Shown piece after piece: positions 1 to 7,849 of a stretch of 40,617 nucleotides of DNA (its first letter is position 1; each line of letters opens with the position of its first letter). Below the pieces are notes generated by a model. That model was not told where the DNA came from and did no database searches. It saw only the letters and a list, made by a program, of their open reading frames with translations. The stretch comes from Pseudomonadota bacterium. GTDB taxonomy: Bacteria > Pseudomonadota > Alphaproteobacteria > Azospirillales > Azospirillaceae. The stretch is taken from the NCBI GenBank assembly GCA_023423695.1, contig JAFAFA010000057.1, forward strand, positions 1-40,617, read 5' to 3'. The translations under genes were made by a program, and so were the position numbers.

Positions 1-421
1 GAATCTTCGCGGGCCAGCGGATCAGGCCGCCGGCATCGCTCGACATCTCGTGGGTGACGAAGCTGTCCACGAACATCGGCCAGGACAGCACCATGATCAG
101 GATCGTCATCGGGAACATGAAGACCAGAATGCCGAAGATGTCGACCCAGGCCTGGACGCTCTTGGAGAAGCGGCCGATCACGATGTCGATGCGGATGTGT
201 TCGTTGCGCAGGAACGTGTAGCCGGCGCACAGCAGGAACACGGCCGAGAACAGATACCATTGCAGCTCCAGCCAAGCGTTGGAGCTGGTGTTGAGCGCGT
301 AGCGGATGATCGCGTTGGCGGCGCTGACGACGACGGCGACCAGCACGAGCCAATAGGCAAGCTTGCCGATGCCATCGTTGAGACGGTCAATGACGCGCGA
401 CAGGGACAGGGCTGCGTGCAC
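1..421 (-). CDS. TRAP transporter small permease, DctQ-like (3' end cut by window)
   Basis: Small membrane subunit of a tripartite ATP-independent periplasmic transporter, which works with a large DctM permease and a binding protein to import organic acids. Reading back from the window edge gives a protein with hydrophobic segments (for example around WLVLVAVVVSAANAI) and the family signature LQWYLFSAVFLLCAGYTFLR followed by NEHIRIDI. I start it at GTG 421 because AGGAG lies 10 bases upstream; no in-frame ATG fits better. The C-terminus lies outside the window, as would the expected dctM. It is the last visible gene of the minus-strand set dctP-coxL-coxM-coxSG-dctQ, starting about 130 bases after the coxSG stop. 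The family is clear; the substrate is inferred only from its neighbours. Confidence 0.88.
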   Translation of the reverse strand, partial: MHAALSLSRVIDRLNDGIGKLAYWLVLVAVVVSAANAIIRYALNTSSNAWLELQWYLFSAVFLLCAGYTFLRNEHIRIDIVIGRFSKSVQAWVDIFGILVFMFPMTILIMVLSWPMFVDSFVTHEMSSDAGGLIRWPAKI

Positions 422-552
422 CTTCCGGGGTCTCCTGTTGGAGCGTGTGGCGGTTGCGGCCGGCCGGCAGCGTTCGCGCAACCGCGTGGGCTGCGCGTCG
501 GACGCATCGCGGCAGACCGCGGAGGGGTGGCGGCGCTTGGCCTAGGCGAGGC

Positions 553-1782
553 TTATCGGCCGGTGAACAGCCGCTTGATGCGGCCGGCGATCACCGACAG
601 CAGCATCGCCAGCACGTTCATCTCGACCGGCTTCGCGGCCTGCGGCGGGGCTCCGTCGGCACCGGGCGCCAGCGAAGCCGACAGGTTGGCGGCGAAGGTC
701 TCGGCCATGCGGCGGACGAAGTCCTGGACCAGGGCACCGCGCGAGAACTGCGCCAGCGTCCCGGTCAGCCGATAGCGGATGGTCACCGCGACAGTCGCGC
801 TGTCCGGCAATTCGCCCGCAGTGACCCGGTAGACGACCTCTCCCGCGGCCTGGGAGCCGCTGCCGCTGTCCCGCCCGGCGCCGGTCACCCGGCCGGTGCG
901 GGCGGGCTCGTCGCGTCGGACCGTGCCTTCCCCGGCGAAGCGGGCCTTGATCGGGCCGAAGCGCACGCTCATGCGGCCGGTGATGGCCTCGCCCTCCAGC
1001 GTCTCCACCTCCGCCCCGGGCAGGCAGGAGGCGACGCGGCGGACGTCGCCCAACGCCGCCCACACCGCTTGCGGCGTGGCGGCAACGGTGATGGTCTGCT
1101 CGATGGCGGTCCAGCCGGCGCCGTCACCGGCCGCCATGGCGGCTGCCACGGGAGCCGCCGCTGGGGCCGCCGCGCTGGTCGATGCCGCCGATGCCGTGAC
1201 CGGTGCGACCGCTGCGGGGGCCGCGGACGGACGGGCGGCGGCCATCGCCGGCTCGGGCAGGCGAACGGGCGGCGCCATGGTGGACGGCGCGCTTGGCGGC
1301 GCTTCGATCTCCGGCGTCTTGCCCCGGCACACGCTGCCGACGGCGGCGACGATGCCCATGTAGCCGGTGCAGCGGCAGAGGTTGCCGCTCAGCTCCTCGC
1401 GGATCCTGCGCTCGTCGGTCTCGCCGCACCGCCGGACGATGTCGCGCGAAGTGATCAGCATGCCCGGCGTGCAGAAGCCGCACTGCAATCCGTGATGCGT
1501 CGAGAACGCTTCGCGCAGCTCCTGCATGGTCGGGTCGTCGTCGAAGCCCTCGACGGTGCGGACGCTGGACCCGTCGCAGGCTGCGGCGAAGGCGATGCAG
1601 GACCGCTGGGGCCGGCCGTCGATCTCGACGGTGCAGGCGCCGCACACGCCCTGCTCGCAGCCCAGATGCGTACCGGTCAGCCCCACCGTCTCGCGCAGGA
1701 AGTCGGCGAGATGCTGGCGCGGCTCGACGCTGGCGGTAAAGGGCTGGCCATTGACGGCGATGGTGACGGAAACCCTGTTCAT
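553..1782 (-). CDS. Molybdenum hydroxylase [2Fe-2S] subunit fused to a CoxG-like SRPBCC domain
   Basis: Iron-sulfur electron-transfer subunit of a xanthine-dehydrogenase-family hydroxylase, with an extra domain. Residues 1-155 are a normal CoxS/XdhC-type chain: Cys42, Cys47, Cys50 and Cys62 form the plant-type cluster and Cys101, Cys104, Cys136 and Cys138 (CGFCTPGM, CRCTGY) the second cluster. An Ala/Pro-rich linker (about 155-220) leads to an SRPBCC/CoxG-like domain (about 220-375; AVWAALGDVRRVASCLPGAE is typical) and a hydrophobic C-terminal tail that could anchor it to the membrane, as proposed for CoxG. At 409 aa it is about 250 residues longer than a lone CoxS. Its start overlaps the coxM-like stop by 4 bases (ATGA), so the two are probably translationally coupled. 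Confidence 0.92.
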   Translation of the reverse strand: MNRVSVTIAVNGQPFTASVEPRQHLADFLRETVGLTGTHLGCEQGVCGACTVEIDGRPQRSCIAFAAACDGSSVRTVEGFDDDPTMQELREAFSTHHGLQCGFCTPGMLITSRDIVRRCGETDERRIREELSGNLCRCTGYMGIVAAVGSVCRGKTPEIEAPPSAPSTMAPPVRLPEPAMAAARPSAAPAAVAPVTASAASTSAAAPAAAPVAAAMAAGDGAGWTAIEQTITVAATPQAVWAALGDVRRVASCLPGAEVETLEGEAITGRMSVRFGPIKARFAGEGTVRRDEPARTGRVTGAGRDSGSGSQAAGEVVYRVTAGELPDSATVAVTIRYRLTGTLAQFSRGALVQDFVRRMAETFAANLSASLAPGADGAPPQAAKPVEMNVLAMLLSVIAGRIKRLFTGR

Positions 1783-2618
1783 TTCGACCCCAATTCGGCA
1801 AGCGCACGGCTTACGGCCGTGTGGTGCATCTGGCGGAAGACGGCGTCGTGGTCGGCAAGCCGCCGGTCGATCTCGTCCTTGAGGACCGGGGCGAGAACCG
1901 TGGCGGCGGCCTCGGGACCAGCACGGTCGAGCGCGGCGGAGGTCTCCTCCAGCAGGATCGGCGTGCGTTCGATGGCGCCGCAGACCACCCGGACAAGGCC
2001 GCGGTCCGGGTCATGCAGCACGGCGCCGATCGCCTTGGCGAACTCGCCGGTCTTGCGGCAGATCTTGTGGTAGGCCCAGCGGCCCCGGCCCGACAGCTTC
2101 GGCAGGACGATGCCGGTCAGCAGTTCGTCGTCGCCGAGTTCGGTGCTGTAGCCGCCGAGCATGAAGGTGTCGATCGACGCCTGCCGCTCGCCGTCCGGGG
2201 CATGGATCAGCAGCCGTGCGTCGAGGGTCAGCAGGGTGGTGATCCAGTCCGCCGCCGGGTCGGCATGGGCGACGCTGCCGCCGATGGTGCCGCGGTTGCG
2301 GACGGCGCGATAGGCGATGCCGTGCGCGACGAAGGGCAGGAAGCCGTTGGTGACGTCGGGCAGCGCGCCGTCCTCGATCTCCGCATGCGTCCACAGGGCG
2401 CCGATGACAAGGCGGTCCTCCGTCTCCTCAATGCGGCGCAGTTCGGGCACATGACGCAGGTCGACGATCCGGGCGGGCCGCGCCAGCCGCAGATTGAGCA
2501 TCGGCCCGAGGGAGCAGCCCCCGGCCATCGCCTTGGCGTCACCATCGCCGTCCGCCAGCGCGGCCAGCGCATCCTGCAGCCCGCGGGCGCGATGATAGTC
2601 GAAGAGGGCGGCTTTCAT
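1779..2618 (-). CDS. Molybdenum hydroxylase FAD-binding subunit, CoxM-like
   Basis: FAD-binding medium subunit (279 aa, usual length) that passes electrons from the iron-sulfur subunit to the acceptor. The FAD-binding signatures are present: AGGCSLGPMLNLRLARP near residue 32 and an RNRGTIGGSVAHADPAADW segment near residue 107, followed by the CO-dehydrogenase flavoprotein C-terminal domain. It overlaps the large subunit by 4 bases upstream (2615-2618) and the small subunit by 4 bases downstream (1779-1782), so the order is L-M-S with ATGA couplings. The family assignment is strong. The substrate is inferred from the pyridine-pathway genes nearby. Confidence 0.93.
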   Translation of the reverse strand: MKAALFDYHRARGLQDALAALADGDGDAKAMAGGCSLGPMLNLRLARPARIVDLRHVPELRRIEETEDRLVIGALWTHAEIEDGALPDVTNGFLPFVAHGIAYRAVRNRGTIGGSVAHADPAADWITTLLTLDARLLIHAPDGERQASIDTFMLGGYSTELGDDELLTGIVLPKLSGRGRWAYHKICRKTGEFAKAIGAVLHDPDRGLVRVVCGAIERTPILLEETSAALDRAGPEAAATVLAPVLKDEIDRRLADHDAVFRQMHHTAVSRALAELGSK

Positions 2619-4975
2619 GCGGCGTTCTCCCGTCCTGCCGCCTTGCGGGCCTCCGCCGCCAGAAGGGCGGCGAGGATGCGTTCGGGCGTGGCCGGAACTT
2701 CGGTCAGCTCGGCGCCGAGCGGCGCCAGGGCATCGTTGATGGCGTTGACGATGGCGGCCGGCGGCGCGATTGCGCCGCCTTCGCCGACCCCCTTGACGCC
2801 GTGCGCGGAGTAGGGCGACAGGGTCTCGAAATGATCCATTCGGATCGAAGGAAGCTCGGTCGGCCCCGGCAGCAGATAGTCGAGAAGCGTCGAGGCGAGC
2901 GGCTGGCCAAGGTCGTCATACGGGCTTTCCTCGAACAGGGCGGTGCCGATGCCCTGCGCGGTTCCGCCATAGGCCTGCCCCTCGACGATCATCGGGTTCA
3001 CGCGGCGGCCGCAGTCCTCGACGATCACGTAGTCCAGGATCTCCACCATGCCGGTCTCCGGATCCACCGCCACCACGGCGGCATGGGTCGCGTAGGAGAA
3101 GACACCGGTGTCGACGGAGGGCTTGTAGGCCTCGGTGGCCTCCAGTCCGCGGCTGCTCACGTCGGCGGGCAGCAGGTCGGGCCGCATGTACCAGGCGAAG
3201 CCGACATCGGCGAAGGCGATGCTGCGGTTGCCGGCGAAGATGCGGCCCTCCTTCAGCTCGATCTCCTCCGGCGCGCAGTTCATCAGATGCGCGGCGATGC
3301 GCTTGACCTGTCCGGCGACCGTCTGCGCCGCCTTGGAGGTGGCGCCGCCCGACATGACGATCCCGCGCGAGGCGTAGGCGCCGGTGGAATAGGGGGTGGT
3401 CGCGGTGTCGCCCAGGGTCACGGTGATCCTGTCGACGGGGATCGTCAGGATCTCGCTGGCGACCTGCGCCAGCGTCGTCTCCAGCCCCTGGCCGATGGTG
3501 TGGATGCCGGCGCGCACCTCGACGCCGCCGTCCGGCGTGATCTTGACGCTCGCCTGGTCGTAGCCGGGGATGACCGACAGTCCCCACGAGCTGAAGACCG
3601 TCGTTCCGTGCGCGGACTGTTCGGTGAAGGTGGCGAAGCCCAGGCCGATGCGCCGCCCGTCTGGCTCGCCGGCAAGCTGGCGCGCGCGCACCGCCTCCAT
3701 CCTGATCATCTCGCGCGCCCGCTGCAGCGACGCCGGATAGTCGCCGCTGTCGAAATGCTTCTTCGTCACGTTGGTGAAGGGCATCTGCTCGGCGGTGACC
3801 AGATTCTCGGCGCGCACGTCCACCGGCTCCCGTCCGACGGCGCGGGCGATGGCGTCGATGGTCAGCTCCATGGCGAAGCAGACGCCGGTCCGCGCCACCC
3901 CGCGGTAGGGCGTGAAGGCAGGCTTGTTGGTCGCCACCGTGTAGGTCTTGCAGCGGTAGGCCTGGAAATCGTAGGGGCCGGGCAGGTTGCCGGCGATCTG
4001 CGACGGCTCCAGGCAGGCGGTGAAGGGCCAGACCGAATAGGCGCCGGTGTCCACCATCACCTCGGCGTCGAGGCCGAGGAGGCGGCCGCGCCGGTCGGCG
4101 TAGGCGGTGACGCGGTACTGGTGCTGGCGGGTGTTGGCGCCCGCGGTCAGGTGCTCGCGCCTGTCCTCGACCCAGCGGAACGGCGTCTTGCGGGTCATCG
4201 CCAGCCAGGCGATCAGCACCTCCTCCGGCTGGAGCACGCATTTGTAGCCGAAGCCACCGCCGACGTCCGGCGGCGCCACGCGGATGCGCGACTGGTCCAG
4301 CCCCAGGCATTCGGCGAGCCCGGTCCGAATCATGTGGGGCACCTGGGTGGAGGTCACCACCACGAGCTGGGACGCCTGATAGTCCCAGTAGGCGAGCACG
4401 CCCTTGCCTTCCATGGGGTGCATGCATTGGCGGGCGGTGCGGTACTCCCGCGTGACCTTGACGGGGGCGGTGCGCGCCACCTCGTCCACGCCGCTGTCGA
4501 ACCCGCTTTCCAGGAACAGGTTGTCGGCCCACTCCTCGTGGACGCGCGGCGCGTCGGGCGCGCGCCCCGCCTCGCTGCTGGCGATCACCGGCAGCGGGTC
4601 GAATTCGACCTGAACGGCGTCGCACAGATCCTCCGCCTCGGCGCGGTTGGCCGCCACCGCCATGGCGACGGGCTCCCCGACGAAGCGGACCTTGCCGGAG
4701 GCCAGCGGCCAGTGCGTGGATTCCTTGTAGCCGGGGATGGTGGAGCGCGTCACGATCGGGCTCAGGCCCGCGAGGTCGTCGACCGTGTAGACCGCCCCTT
4801 CCGCGCCCGGCGGCTTGGCGATCGCGCGGATGCGCGCGTGGGCATAGGTGCTGCGCAGGAAGGCGACGTCCTGGAGGCCCGGCATCTTGATGTCGCTGAC
4901 GAAGCGCCCGCGTCCAATCAGGTGGCGGGCGTCCTCCTTCCGGCGCACCCGCGCGCCGATACCGGTGTGGCTCAT
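2615..4975 (-). CDS. Molybdenum hydroxylase large (molybdopterin-binding) subunit, CoxL-like
   Basis: Catalytic Mo-cofactor subunit (786 aa) of a xanthine-dehydrogenase/CO-dehydrogenase-family enzyme, which hydroxylates a ring carbon using water. The N-terminal a/b-hammerhead domain (GRGRFVSDIKMPG) is followed by the Mo-binding domains with VGGGFGYKCVLQPEEVLIAW, TPYRGVARTG and the C-terminal GVKGVGEGGAIAPPAAIVNA, whose Glu is the usual catalytic base. The Cys-bearing active-site loop of true CO dehydrogenase (VAYRCSFR in that enzyme) is absent, so this is an organic-substrate hydroxylase. From context I propose hydroxylation next to the nitrogen of a pyridine carboxylate. It is separated from dctP by 186 bases holding a large hairpin. 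Confidence 0.93.
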   Translation of the reverse strand: MSHTGIGARVRRKEDARHLIGRGRFVSDIKMPGLQDVAFLRSTYAHARIRAIAKPPGAEGAVYTVDDLAGLSPIVTRSTIPGYKESTHWPLASGKVRFVGEPVAMAVAANRAEAEDLCDAVQVEFDPLPVIASSEAGRAPDAPRVHEEWADNLFLESGFDSGVDEVARTAPVKVTREYRTARQCMHPMEGKGVLAYWDYQASQLVVVTSTQVPHMIRTGLAECLGLDQSRIRVAPPDVGGGFGYKCVLQPEEVLIAWLAMTRKTPFRWVEDRREHLTAGANTRQHQYRVTAYADRRGRLLGLDAEVMVDTGAYSVWPFTACLEPSQIAGNLPGPYDFQAYRCKTYTVATNKPAFTPYRGVARTGVCFAMELTIDAIARAVGREPVDVRAENLVTAEQMPFTNVTKKHFDSGDYPASLQRAREMIRMEAVRARQLAGEPDGRRIGLGFATFTEQSAHGTTVFSSWGLSVIPGYDQASVKITPDGGVEVRAGIHTIGQGLETTLAQVASEILTIPVDRITVTLGDTATTPYSTGAYASRGIVMSGGATSKAAQTVAGQVKRIAAHLMNCAPEEIELKEGRIFAGNRSIAFADVGFAWYMRPDLLPADVSSRGLEATEAYKPSVDTGVFSYATHAAVVAVDPETGMVEILDYVIVEDCGRRVNPMIVEGQAYGGTAQGIGTALFEESPYDDLGQPLASTLLDYLLPGPTELPSIRMDHFETLSPYSAHGVKGVGEGGAIAPPAAIVNAINDALAPLGAELTEVPATPERILAALLAAEARKAAGRENAA

Positions 4976-5050
4976 GACCCTTCAATTCCCATCGTGAATG
5001 CATCCCGGCGGCTGATGGCTTTTCCCAGCCGTTTCTTCTTCGTGACCGCC

Positions 5051-5152
5051 CTGGAAAACCCGTCCATCGACATCCTGAATCCTTTTCCGGCGCCACCTTC
5101 AGGGGGATGCCGGGGAAGGATAAGGATGCAGGATGTCGATGGACGTTTCCAG
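5051..5152. repeat. Large imperfect inverted repeat between dctP and coxL
   Basis: CGTCCATCGACATCCTG (5061-5077) is matched exactly in reverse complement at 5129-5145. With one mismatch the stem extends to 22 bp, and more loosely to about 40 bases per arm (5051-5090 and 5111-5152), around a loop of about 20 bases. It lies inside the presumed operon, after the binding-protein stop, so it could protect or end the dctP message and lower expression of the downstream enzyme genes, as known for intercistronic hairpins behind binding-protein genes. No U-run follows on the minus strand, so a simple terminator is less likely. Confidence 0.8.
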
Positions 5153-5161
5153 GCCAGGCGG

Positions 5162-6253
<1,092 letters not shown>

Positions 6254-6939
6254 GTCTCTACCTCGTCCCTGTTGTCTTGTCGTTTGTTCGTTGAAGTCGT
6301 TCTTGTTGATTTGCTTCCTTGAGCCGGCGCATGCGGCAGCGCCATCCGGCGTCACAGTGCCGGGCCGTTGCCATGCGGAACGACGGGCCGCGTCCGGGCC
6401 TGTCGGCGGAGGTCGTCAGCCGATGCTGTCTTGTCGGTAAGGGAGATCACGCAAGGGACGGAATGTCCGGACCGTTGACTGCAGCGGGGCATCGCGGCGC
6501 CAGTCGTCGCGTGATGCACCTTTGCAGTGTCTCGATGTCCGTCTCGCCGCAGTCACGTGTCTCTCTTCCAGGAGCGATGCCGTGTGCGCCTTTGGTCCGG
6601 TGCTGGGTATGGAACCCACATCCAGCGCCAAACATGATGGTATACTGACTAATTGTCGCACCCCCGTCAACGCCTTTTGAAGACGCTTTTCTGACGATGT
6701 CAGGCGGTGGCCGCCGATATTCGACGGGCAACAGCGGCGGGTTTGCAGGGAAGTCGGCCGCGCCGCTTCGACGGAACCACTCCAGGGCGGGGCAGTGAGG
6801 GGAAAGAGGTTTTGCTCCGTACAACCTCGTATATGCCGGCCAGAGATGCCGGCCATCGGCGGTCGCGGGTCCGGAGCGCGCCGCGCCACGGTAAGAATAT
6901 CCGTGGCACCCATGCGGCGGCGGTGATGGCAGGCCGAAC
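6254..6939. other. Intergenic region between dctP and marR, no gene seen
   Basis: About 690 bases without a convincing gene; the reading frames here have no family features. It holds the operator-like site at 6635-6649 and TTGACG at 6665-6670 (minus strand), so the dctP message probably has a leader of more than 350 bases. Two GCCGGC hexamers (about 6837-6855) could form a short hairpin downstream of marR. Confidence 0.6.
6635..6670 (-). promoter_or_regulatory. Candidate dctP operon promoter and MarR operator
   Basis: The 15-mer TGATGGTATACTGAC (6635-6649, plus strand) recurs with one mismatch in reverse complement at 7765-7779. TTGACG (6665-6670, read on the minus strand) could be a -35 box, with CAGTAT (6642-6647) at 17-base spacing as a poor -10. 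The site would then overlap the -10 region, as expected for repression. Motif sharing is seen directly; regulator and promoter assignment are inference. Confidence 0.5.
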
Positions 6940-7485
6940 TCAGGTGGGCCGGAAAATGGCGCGACCGAGATGGTTGTTGCCGTCGACGAGGCGAATCAAC
7001 ATCGTCAGGAAGGCATTGCGCTCCTCGGGCAAAAGCGGCTCCAGCAGGCGCATCTGCGCCTTCTGCATGGCGTCGTACATCTCGCGTGTGATCCGCTCGC
7101 CTTCCGGGGTGAGGCGGGTCAGCACCATGCGCTTGTCCTCGGTGCTTCGGCAGCGTTCGATCAGGCCGCGCTTCTTGAGCCGGCTCAACACGTCGGCGAC
7201 ATTGGTGCGGTCGATTCCCAGTTCCCGGCCCAGCGAGTTCTGGTCGATGTTCGGGTTTTCCGCCAGCGACGTCAGCAGGCCGTACTGCACCGGCGTGATG
7301 TCGAACTCGGCGCATTCCTCCAGGAACAGGGCGTAATGAATTTGGTGTAGGCGGCGGACGAGATAGCCGGGCCGCGCCCACAGCGGCATGTGGTCGATCA
7401 GCAGGTTGATCGGCGCTTCCTTCGCCTCCGGCCGGGCGGCGGGAGCGGGTCGCTTGGCGGCGTTCTTCTTCTTGAGTTCGGACAT
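6940..7485 (-). CDS. MarR-family transcriptional regulator, NicR/PicR-like
   Basis: Winged-helix regulator of 181 aa. After a basic, Ala/Pro/Lys-rich N-terminal extension (1-25) come the MarR dimerisation helix (PGYLVRRLHQIHYALFLEEC, 39-58) and the DNA-binding segment ITPVQYGLLTSLAENPNIDQ (63-82), ELGIDRTNVADVLSRLKKRG (88-107) and wing. I chose ATG 7485; an in-frame ATG 150 bases upstream adds only unstructured sequence. Nicotinate and picolinate clusters in other Proteobacteria are repressed by MarR proteins of this type, and this gene lies between the two arms of the cluster, divergent from the oxygenase. It probably binds the GGTATACTGA-like sites at 6635, 7765 and 7808 and is released by a pathway intermediate (inference). 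Confidence 0.9.
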   Translation of the reverse strand: MSELKKKNAAKRPAPAARPEAKEAPINLLIDHMPLWARPGYLVRRLHQIHYALFLEECAEFDITPVQYGLLTSLAENPNIDQNSLGRELGIDRTNVADVLSRLKKRGLIERCRSTEDKRMVLTRLTPEGERITREMYDAMQKAQMRLLEPLLPEERNAFLTMLIRLVDGNNHLGRAIFRPT

Positions 7486-7680
7486 TCGGGTACCGTTTCT
7501 GCATAAGCGTGTTGGGGGAGCGGGCGTGTCGTGCCTGAGGCGCCGTGCCGGATTTCGGTGGCGGCATGCCCAACCTGTTGGAACCTGTCGTGTTTTCCCG
7601 CTTTCGGTCGTTCGCGGCTGCTCCAACAAATGCAACTATACCCCGCATTTCCGGGCCCGACAAACGAGCACTTCGATCAA

Positions 7681-7703
7681 ATATGCGGCACAGCCTCGCA
7701 TAT
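7681..7703. repeat. Inverted repeat ATATGCG-N9-CGCATAT
   Basis: Perfect 7-base arms with a 9-base spacer in the divergent marR/oxygenase intergenic region. It could be a second regulator site or the stem of a small hairpin in the marR leader. It does not share the GGTATACTGA motif. Confidence 0.45.
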
Positions 7704-7764
7704 CGGCGGCTATTTTGCGGGTGCTACGCGTCTAAACCAGCGAATATCACAGGTTTCGCAGATA

Positions 7765-7779
7765 GTCAGCATACCATCA
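7765..7779 (-). promoter_or_regulatory. Operator-like site on the marR side of the divergent promoter
   Basis: GTCAGCATACCATCA is the reverse complement, with one mismatch, of the site at 6635-6649. It lies next to the overlapping -35-like repeat TTGCCGAGGCAA (7788-7799), which reads TTGCCG on the plus strand and TTGCCT on the minus strand. This suggests autoregulation of marR. Confidence 0.5.
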
Positions 7780-7787
7780 CATTCCGC

Positions 7788-7827
7788 TTGCCGAGGCAAT
7801 TTATGTAGGTATACTGATCATTATCAG
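7788..7827 (+). promoter_or_regulatory. Candidate oxygenase operon promoter with overlapping palindrome
   Basis: TTGCCG (7788-7793), a 16-base spacer and TATACT (7810-7815) form a plausible sigma-70 promoter for the oxygenase operon. GGTATACTGA (7808-7817) is identical to the core of the site at 6639-6648, and CTGATCATTATCAG (7814-7827) is an inverted repeat with 5-base arms that overlaps the -10 box, as expected for a repressor site. The RBS AGGAGG follows at 7835-7840. Confidence 0.55.
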
Positions 7828-7849
7828 AACAATGAGGAGGTCGACCGCC

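Noticed and set aside
2615..4975. Aerobic CO dehydrogenase.
   Set aside because: The large subunit lacks the Cys-containing active-site loop of true CoxL and lies in a pyridine-catabolism context.
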